Origin: Lunularia cruciata
Taxonomy: Eukaryota; Streptophyta; Marchantiopsida; Lunulariales; Lunulariaceae
NCBI GenBank assembly: GCA_948567375.1
Contig: OX419760.1
Location: 7,750,001 to 7,814,000 of the forward strand
Length of the DNA: 64,000 bases
Direction: 5' to 3'
In this document: positions 45,566 through 57,420 of the stretch, in pieces
Position numbering within the stretch: the stretch's first letter is position 1
How the letters are laid out: each line of letters begins with the position of its first letter
Notes under the pieces: generated by a model
Databases searched by the model: none
What the model saw: the letters and a program-made list of their open reading frames with translations, nothing else
What the model was told of the DNA's origin: nothing
Position numbers and translations under genes: made by a program

Positions 45566-46165
45566 TGTAATGTTCTAAGGACATGAGAAACCTCAAGAGA
45601 ACACAAGAGAAAAAGATATAAGAGAAACACAAGGCTTCATTCTTCAATACTCTGATACTCCAAAGGACACCTTGTCTTTATTATATAGCAAAGACTATCC
45701 TCTCAAAAGGAGCTACAACCTTGGATCAAATACATGGTGATATGTCAATGAGCTCCACTCTTATATTAGCTGCATGGATTAGTGATATGTTGATCTTTGT
45801 TCTATTTGGTTGGTCAAATAAGTTTGACCACAAGGAATCTTTGGGGAATCTTCCTATAGGAAGCTCAGAACAACATGGTTGAGGTACCATTGCAAAGCTC
45901 CTTAGAAGACAAAAAAGGGATAGAAAGCAATTCTTTCTTTCAACTAGGAGAGAATTGTGATTTTTTCAGGTCTTATTCATTTGTTTAGGCTTCCAAAATT
46001 AGCTTTCAAGTTTTTAGGGTGTTTTTGACCTATACCTTATTAGTGGAAACAATCATTTGGTGACACCTCTATTTGATCTACTTAGGCCATCATATATAAC
46101 ATCCCTTAAAGTATTACCAACCCAATTTCCACCCTTAGATAATATGTCTAGCTAATATTATTACA
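45566..46165 (-). repeat. B2 3' LTR and polypurine tract
   Basis: 600 bp, TGTAATGTTCTAAGG to TATTATTACA on the plus strand. The next bases (46166-46180) are the reverse complement of AAAAGAGAGAGG, the polypurine tract. Confidence 0.9.
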
Positions 46166-46199
46166 AACCTCTCTCTTTTAAGATGCAATATCTTCATTA

Positions 46200-47500
46200 T
46201 GAAGTTTGACTTCAAAATATTACACTAACACCTATGCATTAATCAAGTTAGTTGTGGGCTCTCATGTTGCCTCATATAATAGATACACTTTTCAATGTAT
46301 AAGATATTCTATAAGCAAATAGTGAGTACCATGGATGCATTTTTGGAGAATGTGTTTGACTTCATATTCCTTTGTGCCATCAATGAGGGTTGGACAAGGT
46401 CTAACTTCTTGGATGGAAGAAAAGTGGTGTGCACCTTGATTACCCAAGTGTATTTGCACAGCAAGGAAACATGGGACATTGGATGGATCTTTATTTGTGG
46501 CGGTAGCTCAAGATGATAGGCCACTATGCTAATTTTATGGATGATGAGAAAAGGCCCAATAAAATGAGGTTTGAGCTTACAAGGGCCAACTAACATGATA
46601 TTGGTTGTAGAAAACCACACTTGATCCCCAACATTGAATTACATTTGCCTATGATGGGCATCTACATGTTGTTTTTATTGATTTTGGGGTATTTTCAACC
46701 TATGCTTAGCATTCTCCCTCCCCTGTTGGATTCTAAAACTAAAACTGTTGACAATGTCAACTTTTGTATCCACTAGGTGGATTTTTAGTAAGCTTGAAGG
46801 TGTGAAAGGTTGTTCTCCATACATGAGGAACTATGGAGTGACTTGTGTTGATGCATTCATTGAATTGTTTTATGCAAATTCCACTAATAGAAGTAAGGTG
46901 TCTGACTTTTCTTGCTCCTCTAAGGTGAAGCTCCAAAGCATGTCCTCAATAGTGCAATTAGCTTGCTATGTTTCTCCATCAATTTGAAGTTGGTATACCA
47001 TGGAAATGGCAAGTTTGGTTTTGAAGATGCCAAAGAGTGTTTTCCAAAACAAACTAGTGAATTGAGTACCCCAATTGGTGATGAGCACTTGAGACAAGCC
47101 ATGGTGAGAAAAGACTACAACTAAGTACAATTGAGCTAATTGTGGAGCAATCATGTCCTTATTTGTAGGACACACATGAATCATTTTGCTAAGTTGGTCT
47201 ACAAAGACTACAAAAGAGTCAAAACTTGAGGTGATCTTGGGTAATTCACGAACCAAATCCATGTTGACCTACTCCTAATATTATGTAGGAGTAGGGAAGA
47301 GTTAAAAGAATCTTGTAGAAGCCTAATTAGAGGATTTATCTTGTTGATAGAGTAGGCAACTTTGGACATACTCCATTGGTGCTCACCTTGGGCAAATATT
47401 AATGGCATTTGACTGTATCTAAGATCTTGTCATTTCCAACATGACCTTGTCAATCCCAAGAAGCTCTTGAGTTGAGTTTGATCTTCTAGAGCAACACATT
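46200..47500 (-). pseudogene. B2 integrase and chromodomain
   Basis: Chromodomain near 46240-46400 (EYEVKHILQK, EYLIH, YEAT, EPTTNL with stops). Integrase barrel at 46309-46620 (LVGPCKLKPHFIGPFLIIHKI, VAYHLELPP). Core at 46966-47262 with MDLVRELPKI, FVVFVDQLSKMIHV, VVFSHHGLSQVLITNWGTQF; asparagine replaces the second catalytic aspartate. Zinc-binding part near 47280-47480 is degraded. Confidence 0.8.
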
Positions 47501-47580
47501 TAGAATGACATCTAGTGTATTTGTTAACACTTGGATACCCTTTTCACTTACTTTAGCCCCAAGTATTCTACTTCAAATTT

Positions 47581-47715
47581 GCAAAACTTACACTTTGAGA
47601 CTTTGGCATACAACTTGTTTTATTGCAAAAACTCACACTTTGAGACTTTGGCATACAACTTGTTTTATTGCAAAAACTCACACTTTGAGACTTTGGCATA
47701 CAACTAGTTCTATTG
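47581..47715 (-). repeat. Triplicated 15-codon segment in the B2 reverse transcriptase
   Basis: Three tandem copies (about 47581, 47625 and 47670; periods 44 and 45 bp). On the minus strand each reads NKLYAKVSKCEF followed by two or three residues, the segment that occurs once in other copies (NQLYAKISKCEFGK in C). Confidence 0.9.
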
Positions 47716-48830
47716 CAAAATCTGGAAGACTTCTTGTAAATGTTGCGTGTGCACCTTCATTGTCCTACTATAGACTAAGATGTCATCAAGGAAAATGATA
47801 GCAAACTTATCCAAGTATGGACAAAATATGTCATTCATTAAACTCATGAAAATGATTGGTGTGTTGGCAAGGCCAAATGGCATCATTAGGTACTCAAAGT
47901 GACCATAGCATGTTTGAAAAGCAATTTTGTGTAGAACTTCCTCCACAATCCTCATCTGGTTATAATTGCTCCGTAGATCAAGTTTAGTGAATTGTTTTGC
48001 CTTATAAAGTTAATCAAATAGGTCATCCATGCAAGGTAATGGGTGTTTGTTCTTCATCATTTGTTGATTTAGGCCCTCAAGAGTCAATGCACATGTATAT
48101 TGTACCATCTTTCTTCTTCCAAAACAAGATAAGAGCTCCATATGGTGATACATTGGGTCAAATAAACCTTTTATGCAACATATCCTCAATTTGAGCATTG
48201 CACTTCTACAACTCATGAGGTGATAGTCAATATGAGGCTTTACAAGGAGGTGTCTTCCCAAGAAGTATCTTGATTTTATGATCTACTCTCCTTTTTGGTG
48301 ATGTTTCCAAGGATAAATCATCAAGAAAAACATCTTGAAACTCATTGACTACATTGTTCAAATTCTTAAGAATTTGTCCATCAACTTGTACACTCTAGAC
48401 TTCTGCTATTAGATCCATGAAACATCTATATGTATTATTGATAGTCATTGTCTCTATGACATAGAGAGGTAGTTCTTGCCTTTGCAATATTTCTTTATCT
48501 CCATTGATCTTCCATTGGCTAGTTCTCACTATTTTCTTTCTCAAGTCTACCATGGAGTTGTAGTGCTCCATCCACCGTATGCCTAAGATCACATCATAAT
48601 GAGGTAACTATATCACTCACCACTCAATTTTTTCTTGGCACCTCCCATAGAGAGTGTTATCTTTCTAAGTAACAACTCAATCCTCTCTACTTGACCATTA
48701 GGTAACTATACTTATTCATTCTCATCATTCTTTAATTTTATCCCTAACCTTAATGTAATAGAGAGAAATAAGAAATTCTCTATTGCTCCAAGGTCTATCA
48801 ATACTTTTACTTGATTATCTTTTAGGACTC
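47716..48830 (-). pseudogene. B2 protease and reverse transcriptase
   Basis: RT (47710-48300): open MRIVEEVLHKIAFQTCYGHFEYLMMPFG, then [28 protein letters not shown] with the catalytic aspartates intact. The upstream part near 48060-48260 has NQQMMKNKHPLPCMDDLFD. Protease near 48560-48830 reads ILGIRWMEHYNSMVDLRKK and, upstream, KVLIDLGAIENFL with the unusual DLG triad. Separated by stops and frame changes. Confidence 0.8.
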
Positions 48831-48839
48831 TAATTATAA

Positions 48840-50506
48840 CAATCAGTTGTGAATTTGTCTTCCTCAACCTTTGTGCACTTGTTGTCTTCCTCTCCTCACT
48901 TTAGTCTTTCTATTGAGCCAATAAGGCAACTAGGTACATTAACTAGTGATCTTCAATTTTTGATGTGATTTTAGCATCCTTTCTTTGATTCATCACTCCA
49001 AGTTGTTCAAAAGTTGCATGTATGGAGGTCAAGGGCCTCTAGGAAAGCAAGCACAACAATTGATGGTTATATGCCTAACTTGGCCATAATTGTAACAAGG
49101 TTGTTTTTCTCTTTGAGCCCCTCCTCCTCATGGGACTTGATCTTTCCTTTCTTCAACTTGTCCTTGTTCTATGAGCCAATCTATCTTTCACTCATGCTGA
49201 ACCTCTGATGACTATTATGGTAAGGCGTCATGGACTCAAAAGGCAAGGACTCCCAACTCCATCATACTCCTCCAAGGCTAACACTCCAAGACTCAAACCA
49301 TTACTCACTAGAGAACTCAATGAGAGAGAGATAGTTGGAAATGAAAGGATGATGAGCTCCTCACCCCTACTTTATATACTTGTGAAATAGTTACACACCA
49401 AAGTCAATAATTGTTGAAGTAACTCAAGTTACTATGCTAGAAGTCAAATTAAGTCTAAAATTCTAAAGGAATATCCATACTTATGGGAGTATTCTCCTAT
49501 GCATGTGGTTTTATCTTGACTCAACCACTAAGTCAAGAATTCCCTCACATAGGATATTCTTGGCTGTAGAAGAATCCAAAGAAAAATAGCTTGTGGGTCC
49601 AAGAGTTCTCAACTCTTTCCTCAAAGCCAAACACCTAGAAATAATATCAAGTCAAAACACTATAATCCAAAATAATGGTGCTCATCTTTTCCACTTCCTC
49701 TAAAGTAAAGTCCACTCCATCTTAGCTATGACTAACTTTAACAAATCATGATAAATGTAGAACCATCCTTTATCTCTATATAAATAATATTATTAATTGC
49801 TTTTAATACCAAACTATATATCACAATAGCACATAAATGCACAAATGGGTGTTATATTTCTCTTTGGAGCAGTCATGCTCCTTGATCTTAGGAAAAAATG
49901 TTGCCCGATTCTATAGGAATTGATCCACCAAAGTGTGGTGTTTTATCCCAATAATGTTGTGTCAAGACAACTTCTTCACCTCCTACAAGCACTCTTGCTA
50001 TTCTTTGAGCACACATAATGGCTTCAAAAATGGTGGGAGGATTTTGTAACATTACCTCTTGACAATTTTTCTCTTTTAACCCCACATTTGAAATCATTAA
50101 GAGCTTCTATTAGACTCATATCAGTTATAATGACCTATAGATCAAGAAATGCCTCTACATACTCTTGTATGTTGTTCTTTTGCTTCACCTTCACAATTGG
50201 GTTTGAGCCATTTACACAAAATCCATGGATTGGAAATTATTAAGTAGCCATTCTTGCATTGCTATCCAAGTGATCTCTCTTACTTCTACCAACATTGATT
50301 ATTCTCAAGCATCATACTATGTGAGGGCTTTATTGGTCAAGTACCTATATGCAACAAATTTATAGAATGATTGGTGATCTCAATTGTGAATAATCAAAAG
50401 TATCAATTCATTCTTGATATCTTGTTGTACACTATCCTATGGAACATTATCCCTTGTAAGGCTTGATATTGCATGTCTTCTTCATCCATAATAAAAATAT
50501 GGCTTT
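48840..50506 (-). pseudogene. B2 gag, C-terminal part (split by a solo F LTR)
   Basis: The zinc knuckle near 49055-49097 reads CYNYGQVRHITINC, with the second cysteine replaced by tyrosine. Beyond the F LTR, 49857-50097 reads LKEKNCQEVMLQNPPTIFEAIMCAQRIARVL and HYWDKTPHFGGSIP. Capsid sequence continues to 50506, where copia element E is inserted, and resumes at 58007. Confidence 0.72.
49170..49856 (-). mobile_element. Solo F LTR in B2 gag
   Basis: About 687 bp, the reverse complement of the solo LTR at 50618-51307 (shared ends GGTGTTATA/TGTAATACC and TATGAGCC/GGCTCACA, and shared middle around GAGTTCTCAACTCTTTC). The B2 zinc-knuckle region lies on one side and capsid on the other. The TSD is not clean. 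Confidence 0.8.
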
Positions 50507-51437
50507 TGTTAGGAGTTAGTTAACTCAAGTTAGCCTTATTGTGATAGTAAGTCTAGGGCTGGACTACTATATGTGCTAGCTAGTAGGAGCTTTTGATGAC
50601 ATATTACTTTGATGATCTGTAATACCCATTTGTGCACGTGTGGCATTATGGTATTGAGCTTGGTATTACAAATACTTGAGAGATATTATTTATATAGAGA
50701 TAAAGGATGGTTCTACATTAGTCATGATTAGCTAAAATTAGTCATAGCTAAGATAGAGGGGACCTTTTTTTAGAGGAAGTGAAAAAGATGAGCACCACTA
50801 TTTTGGATTCTAGTGTATTGACTTGGTATTATTCTTAGGTGTTTGGCTTTGAAGAAAGAGTTGAGAACTCTTGTGCCCATAAGCCTTTTTGTTTTGGATT
50901 CTTCTATAGTCCGAGGATAGCCCATATAAAGGAATCCTTGACTTAGTGATTGGGTCAAGATTAGATCACATGCTTAGTGGAATATGTCCATGTGGATGGA
51001 TATTCCTTTATACTTTTTGACTTTACTTGACTTTTAGCCTAGTAACTTGAGTTACTCCAATAATTAGTAACTTTGATGCGTAACTATTTCACAAGTATAT
51101 AAATTAGGGGTGAGGAAGTACTCATCATCCTTTCATTTACAACTATCTCTCTCACATTGAGTTCTTTAGTGAGCAATGTCTTAATTCTTGGAGTGTTAGC
51201 CTTGGAGGAGTGTGATGGAGTTGGGGTTCTTTGCCTTCTTAGTCCATAGTGCACCACCATAATAGCCATTAAAGGTTCATCTTGAGTGAGAGACAAGCCG
51301 GCTCACAGATTAGAAATGCAATTTTTTTGTGTTCCTATGGATGTAGCTTTTATGAGGTGAACCACATCAAGATGCTCATATATTCTTGTGAGATCATGGT
51401 GAATGCTTAACCTATGTATTATTGAATTGGATTTGCA
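50507..51437 (+). repeat. E 5' LTR, interrupted by a solo F LTR
   Basis: Parts 50507-50617 and 51308-51437 together match the 3' LTR 57771-58006 (shared GTCTAGGG.TGGACTACTATATG and GAGATCATGGTGAATGCTTAAC). Confidence 0.88.
50618..51307 (+). mobile_element. Solo F LTR inside the E 5' LTR
   Basis: 690 bp, TGTAATACCCATTTG to GCCGGCTCACA. It has a GTATATAAATT TATA box near 51095. The E LTR sequence (TTTGATGAT/GATTAGAAATG) is continuous around it. Confidence 0.85.
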
Positions 51438-51439
51438 AT

Positions 51440-51451
51440 TGGTATCAAAGT
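51440..51451 (+). other. E primer-binding site
   Basis: TGGTATCAAAGT two bases after the 5' LTR, initiator tRNA-Met type. Confidence 0.82.
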
Positions 51452-52301
51452 AAATTGATTGACAATATGCAATAGTTGCTCAAAGGCTAAATTTTTTTTC
51501 AAGAGGTTGCAGAGCACAATGAATAAATGTTTTGAATCTTCATGTAGTACTATCAAGAAGAGAAAATTAGGTTGTGCCATTAGGATCCAAGAATTGAAGT
51601 CATTGCAGGTTTGAGAATTGGGAAAGTGTTGGAAGTTAGGGTGGTTGATGACTGGTACAACATATTTTTTGTCAAAATTTGGATAGGAAAGCAAGGAGGG
51701 TTAGAGCACTGTATTAGGTGGAAGAGATGAGATGAGGTCTACATGATAGATTGAGAATGGTGTAGGCATAGTGAGGAATATTTTTTGTTTTCTCAAGAGC
51801 TACATGGATTGGGATAAAGATATCGATGACTCAAAAATGTCCTTGGGTAGTATGGAGGAGGTTGACGTCTAGGAGATGGATCAGATTAGAGTGTTCTCAA
51901 AATTGAGGAAAAAATGTGAAGGAGATTTGAGAGGAATTGAAGATCAGCAAGAGAAAGGATGACATGAAAAGAGCAGTGAAGCAAAAGTAGCAGTAGGAAT
52001 TTGCAAGAATGATAGAAAGGTGGTGGCAATGAAGAATCCTTTGGATAGATATAGTGAAGGGTTTGAGAAGAAAAGGAGATGAGAATGAAGATATAGGCAA
52101 GAATGCTCTTCAAGAAGTAGCAGCAAAGGGATTGAAAAAAAAAGATTGAAGAGAGGGTAGGAATCTTTTGGAGTGACAAAGAAGTATTGAAGGGTTTTGA
52201 GGACTCTTTGGCAGAGTTCACGTTTTGAAGGAGAAAACAAAGGAGAATTGGTGGAAAAATAAAGAGAAAGTAGAAACATGAAGATCAAGGGCACAGAGGG
52301 A

Positions 52302-52568
52302 TTTTAGCTAAGATAGAGGAAGCAACAAGGCAAGATAGAGAAGAATTATCAAAGATAGGAGGTTTTAGCCAAGATTGAGGAAGCAGCAAGGCAAGAAAAG
52401 AAAAAAGAACAATGAAGATAGGGAGATTGGGACAGGAATTGAGGGAGAGAAAAGGATTTCTGAGAGGAATTTTTATCTCTTATTTCTGAGAGGAATTTTG
52501 ATTGGACTGTAGTTGTTGATGGTGATCTACCCATATTCACCCTAAGAGATTTTTGAGAGGAATTTTGA
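52302..52568. repeat. Short tandem repeats in the E leader
   Basis: A 34-nt unit TTTTAGC.AAGAT.GAGGAAGC at 52302 and 52363, and three copies of TGAGAGGAATTTT between 52461 and 52568. Confidence 0.8.
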
Positions 52569-52689
52569 TCAAGATTTCCAGTCCTTAATTCAAGATGATC
52601 AATCTGTAGTGCAAAACCTTTGTACACTCTCATGCTTCCTTGATTGCAAGCAATTGAGACAAAGAGAAGAATCCTCGCAATGATAGCTC

Positions 52690-52893
52690 TTGCAAGTACT
52701 ATGCTACACATGCCATTGTTGCAAGTACTTCATTGGTGGTGGTCCCAAGGGAATCCAAAAAGAAGGCACAACAAGTTGCTTTACAGATAAGGAGATTCAA
52801 GGTTTCACCATTCCAAAGATTAAGGCCTTGCTCAAAGAGAGAGTAGAACCTATGAAAGGAAACAAAGATGAGCTTGTTGGTAGCCTAAAGTGA
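52690..52893 (+). CDS. Short open frame with a SAP-like domain in the E leader
   Basis: A 67-codon frame (first codon is not ATG) whose last 30 residues read GFTIPKIKALLKERVEP followed by GNKDELVGSLK. The SAP DNA-binding motif has two helices with a pattern like L..LK.LLKERG, then a G-K-.-.L turn and hydrophobic residues; the glycine-asparagine-lysine turn and leucine spacing fit well. The upstream part (CYTCHCCKYFIGGGPKGIQ) is Cys-rich and unassigned. SAP domains bind AT-rich DNA in host nuclear proteins. The segment may be a captured host exon or an extra domain of this copia lineage. It is separated from gag by stops, so translation is uncertain. Confidence 0.45.
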   Translation: MQVLCYTCHCCKYFIGGGPKGIQKEGTTSCFTDKEIQGFTIPKIKALLKERVEPMKGNKDELVGSLK

Positions 52894-53499
52894 ATTTTGT
52901 GATGGACATGGTGTTTGTTGGACTCTCATGGTATAAAATTATTCAAATGACCCTGTTGGGAGCATGTAGCCATCATCTTGGAAGGTGATAGCTTGTTGAT
53001 ATACTATTCTTGTGGCCTTGCTACACGGACTTTGGCTGGTGATGTTGTTGTTGTTGTGACTGCTGTTGTTGATTCTGCTGCCCTTGCCAAGATCCTAAGT
53101 ACATATCCCATACTTGACAATGAAAATTTGTCTTTTTTTGCTAGAGCTTTACATGGGATTGGGAGTGTTGACCTGGTTGATCTGAAATAGATGTCGTGTA
53201 GGAAGGAGTCCCAAAATTGTAATAATTGCTTTGTTGCTACTGTTGCTGAGATAGGGATAGCCATAGTTCCTATAGTAAAGTGTACAAGAGCTGAGCTGGT
53301 CCATCCATTGCCCAATTACTATATCAAGCCATTTTTGTTCTACTAGTCTCTATTGAGCTTTGAAAGCATGTTGACTCCAAGATAAGTTGAGCTTTACTTT
53401 CAAAAACTACTCATAGAAGGGTGTCCCTTCTTGAGAAAGTCTCTTCATTGCTACTTTCATGAATTTGGACAAGACCCTATAAGGTACTAAATTGCATCA

Positions 53500-54300
53500 T
53501 GTTTGAGAACAAGCTTGAGGTGCAAGTTTAGAGATGGTAGTCATGAAGACTGAAGGAGCCCGAATTTGACATTACCAAGTACAATGGATGCTCCAATTAT
53601 CTCCTTTGGGAGTGTCAAGTGAAAGATATGCTCAAAGCCAATGGTTTTGGGAAATTGCTTATATCCAAGACCAATTTGGTGTCAAAGGATGATTGAAATG
53701 ACATGCAGAGATAGTTGTACACATAGGGGTTTTACATCTATAGCCACATGTCATAAAGCAATTGGGTGAGTACAAGGACTTCATTACTCTTTTTGATGTG
53801 CTACAACAGAAGTTCCATAAGAAAGAGTTGTCAAAAAATCTCTACACATCTGTGAAGCTGATGAGCTTCAAGATCATATTGATGCCTTCAATGATCTTGT
53901 TGTGGACTTGCAGAATCTTGGAGAGGACCTAAGTGATGAGAGAAAGGCACTCCATTTGTTGAGTTTTCTCCCTACATCCTACCAATCCTTATCATGAGTG
54001 TTATTACATTGTGATAGGAAAACCATCACCTACAATGAGGTGGTGAGTGCTTTATTAACAGATGATCCTCAATAGAAGATGATGGTGCCTTCTCAACCCT
54101 CGACTCCTTTAAGAACATTGTTGAATGTCAATCGTGGAAGGACTTAGATGTGGACAGATGGCGGGGAGCAAAGATCTAAAACTAGATCTTGGTCTAGGGG
54201 AGCTGCCAAGACCATAAGACTGTACTTTGTTGGAAGTGTGGCAAAGCTAGCCATCTTAAAAGAGATTTTTGTGGCAAAGCAATTGTGCCTTCTTCAGCAA
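53500..54300 (+). pseudogene. E gag
   Basis: Copia-type capsid in broken frames: LGEYKDFITLFDVLQQKF, HKKELSKNLYTSVKLM (53765-53870), then LNFLPTSYQS-like sequence near 53960. The zinc knuckle near 54228 reads CWKCGKASHLKRDF followed by C, so the last cysteine is displaced by one residue. Stops interrupt every domain. Confidence 0.72.
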
Positions 54301-54389
54301 ATGTGGCAAAAGAAAATAAGCAAGAAGAAGAGGATGACCTGCTTTATGAAGACTATGCTCTATGGTGCCAATGGTATGCCCTTTGCACT

Positions 54390-54657
54390 TCTTTTCAACA
54401 AAAAGGAGATGGATGGATTCTATATTGTGCTTGTTTGTACCATGTGTTACAAAAGAGAGTTCTTTAGTTCTTACTTGGTATTAAATGGTTCAGTTTTGAT
54501 GGGGAGTGATCACCCTTGTCAAATTGTAGGCATTGGATCTGTTAAGATTCAAATGTTTGATGGTCTTGTGCGCACATTGACTAATGTCAAACATATCCCT
54601 TACATGAGGAAGAACTTGATATCTCTTGACATGTTAGACACAAATAGTCATCAATGA
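54390..54657 (+). pseudogene. E protease region
   Basis: The open frame 54148-54657 ends in REFFSSYLVLNGSVLMGSDHPCQIVG, then GSVKIQMFDGLVRTLTNVKHIPY and NLISLDMLDTN, a hallmark copia protease and pre-integrase region. The active-site segment just upstream reads WILYCAC in another frame where an intact element has WILDSG, so the protease is dead. Confidence 0.8.
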
Positions 54658-54789
54658 GAAGTAATTGATAATGTACTTTGAGTTATGGCTAAGAGAAAAT
54701 TCATCTTGAAGGGTAATAGACACAAGAATCTTTATGTGCTAGAGGGCAACACTATTTGTGGAAAAGCTCATACTACTAGATCTCATGAT

Positions 54790-55420
54790 ATGATTGACTA
54801 CTTGTGGCATTCAGGCTAGGTCACATTAGTGAGAAGAGCATGTCTATTCTTTGCATGAAAGGCAATATTTCTACACTACAATCTAGTAGTTTATAAATTT
54901 GTGAGCATTGTGTACTAGGGAAGCACCATCAAACTGCTTTTGGCATTGGAACTCCTAGTTCCAAAGAAATTCTTGACTATATACATAATGATATGTGGGG
55001 CCCATCCCCTACTCCCTCACATTTTGGAAAGCAATATTATATATCTTTCATCCATGATTATTCAAGGTTTGTATGGATTCATTTCCTACATTAAAAGTCT
55101 GAGGTCTTTGTCACTTTCAAGAAGTGGAAAACCCAAGTTGAGACTTAGACTGGTAAGAAAGTGAGATTTCTATGATGAGATAACGACAAGGAATACACTT
55201 TTGGAGAATTTGAGGTGTATTGTCAACAAGAGGGGATAACTTGCCATCTCACTACTGTATATACTCCACAACAGAATGGTGTTGTTGAGAGGGTCAATCA
55301 AACATTATTGGAGCGGATGAGGAGTATGTTGAGAAAATCAGGTTTATCACATGTGTTTTGGGCTGAAGCTATCAACATTATGGCTTACGTAGCTTTCTCC
55401 TTCTAGTGCAATTCATTATA
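54790..55420 (+). pseudogene. E integrase
   Basis: The zinc part has RLGHISEKSM and CEHCVLGKHHQTAF (54820-54945). The core reads LDYIHNDMWGPSP (first aspartate), HDYSRFVW, DNDKEYTFGEF (second aspartate) and TPQQNGVVERVNQTLLERMRSML (glutamate), so all three acidic residues are present. Several stops and frameshifts lie between them. Confidence 0.82.
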
Positions 55421-55603
55421 TGACACCATTTGAGATGAGGCACGGATGGCCTGCAGATTGCAGTCATTTAGTAGTCTTTGGATGTAATGCATATCCTCTC
55501 ATACCCAAGGAAAATAGATCCAAGCTAGATCTTACTTCCAAGAAATGTATTTTTCTTGGCTACTAGAGTGGTGTGAAGGTTGTAGGATCTCCTCACCTGT
55601 AAA

Positions 55604-57420
55604 TTGATTATTAGTAGAGATGTTTTGTTCAATGAGTCTAGATCATTGACCAAGGGGGAGAAAGCTTTGGCTCCTCATACTGACAAGGGAAAATCTCCTA
55701 TAAATATTGTTGAGGGTGAGATTAATTATGAAGGTTTTCATGATGAGTCACAAGGAGGTGCTCCCATAGAGGAGCAAATTCCCCCAATTGAGGAATTACA
55801 AGGGCGTGAGGAGACTGGTGAACCTCAACACCTGTCAACACAAGAAGATCAAGCAAAGTCATCAACAAGGAGGATGTTTGGACATTCTATTTGTGCTTCC
55901 AAATGTTTTGGCAAATGGGCTGATTCAACACAATTAGGAGATGAGGATATCTCTCTCTTGATGACGATGATGGTATGGCTTTGATCTTGGAAGAAGAGGA
56001 ACTTTCTTCATAAAATGAGGCTCTAGCTTTGATGGACTAGTTGAGTGGAATGCTACAATGCAGAGAGATATCCAATCACTAGTTGACAACAAGACTTGGG
56101 AGTTAGTGAAGCTTTCAAAACATCAACAATTGATCGACACTAAGTGGGTTTACAAATTGAAAGATAGCCCCATTGATAGAGAAAAGAAGATCTACAAGGC
56201 CAAGTTGGTGGCCAAGGGCTTCACACACAAAAAAGGTGTGGATTACAATGAGGTCTACTCTCTTGTTGCTAAGTATGTCACTATTCGCTTATTGTGTGTA
56301 CTTATGACTTACTTTGGTCTTATCTTAGATCAAATGGATGTTGTCACTGCTTTCCTCTATGGAAATTTAGATGCGGTGATCTTCATGAGATAGCCTATGG
56401 GTTTTGTGAAGAAAAGCCAAGCGGATATGGGTTGTAGTTTGCTAAAATCCTCATATGGATGGAAGCAAGTTCCTAGACAATGGAATAAACGGTTTGATGA
56501 TTTCATGAGGTCACAAGGATTTAAATAGAGTGTGTTTGATCCTTATGTATACATAAAAAAAAGGTGAGTAATGAAATCTCTGGCTTCATTATTTTGGTAC
56601 TCTATGTGGATGACATGCTTATTGCAGCTAGGATAGATATGATGTTGATAAGCTCAAAGCTCTCTTGAGTTCTAGATTTAGAATGAAAGATCTTGGTACA
56701 GCAAGGACAATTTTGCAGATGGAGATCCAACAAAACTTGGAGGATGGAAAGCCATGGTTAACCCAAGAGAAGCATGCTAGAAAGGTACTTGTGAGATTTA
56801 ACATGGAGAATTGCAAGTCTTTTAGTACTCCATTAGCTCCTCACTTCAAGCTTTCATCAGCTCTTTGTCCAACAAATGCCGTGGAGAAAGGTTTGATATC
56901 CAAGATCCCCTATAACAAGGCAGTGGGAAGTCTCATGTTTTTGATGATTTTCACTAGGCCTGACATTGCTCTAGCTATGGGCAAGACTAGCAAATACATG
57001 TCAAATCCAAGGAGGATACATTGGGAAGCTATGAAGTGGATCCTCAAATATCTCAAGGGTACATTGGATTTTGGCCTTTTGTTTGATGTTAAATCTTACA
57101 ATGCCAAATCATTTATTGGCTATGTAGATGCTGATTATGGACAAGATTTGGATGGAAGGAAATCTATGATTGGGTATGTGTTCACACTTGGAGGTGGATG
57201 CATAAGTTCAAGATCTACATTGCAGAAGTGCATAGCTTACTCTACTACAGAAGTTGAGTATGTAGTAGTAGCAAAAGTAGTGAAGGAAGCTATCTCGTTG
57301 GACAGGCTTATCATAGAGATGGGATTGACTCATGACATTGTGAATGTACATTGTGATAGCCAAAGTGCTTTACATCTAGCAATGAATCAGGTAGTAGATA
57401 GTAGAGTGAAGCACATTTGA
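55604..57420 (+). pseudogene. E linker, reverse transcriptase and RNase H
   Basis: A linker at 55604-55984 is acidic. RT begins at 56058 in a frame open to 56393 (NKTWELVKLSKHQQLIDTKWVYKLK, VAKGFTHKKGVDYNEVYSLV, QMDVVTAFLYG). It continues broken through YVDDMLIA near 56604, the copia catalytic box, intact. The last frame (56665-57420, 251 codons) carries the RT thumb and RNase H: YNKAVGSLMFLMIFTRPDIA, YVDADYGQDLDGRKSMIGYV, AYSTTEVEYV and CDSQSALHLAMN. Normal domain order and wording for copia. Confidence 0.88.

Larger units (their letters stand above)
51452..53480 (+). other. E long leader region
   Basis: About 2 kb between the primer site and gag, unusually long for a copia element. It is purine-rich in 51900-52450 and has a 61-bp-period duplication (52302-52335 and 52363-52396). 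A segment around TGAGAGGAATTTT occurs three times (52457-52474, 52483-52500, 52551-52568). A SAP-like peptide lies near its middle. Long minus-strand open frames at 51886-52294 reflect this purine bias and carry no known domain. Confidence 0.6.

Noticed and set aside
47581-47715. CRISPR-like array
   Set aside because: The three repeats are directly adjacent with no spacers and encode an RT segment in frame.
51886-52294. Long minus-strand frames rich in Ser, Phe and Leu, looking membrane-like
   Set aside because: They are the complement of a purine-rich leader tract of element E. The hydrophobic composition is a by-product of poly-pyrimidine sequence, and several frames are open at once.
53004-53315. 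Minus-strand 103-codon frame
   Set aside because: It overlaps an equally open plus-strand frame, has no domain, and lies in the copia leader.
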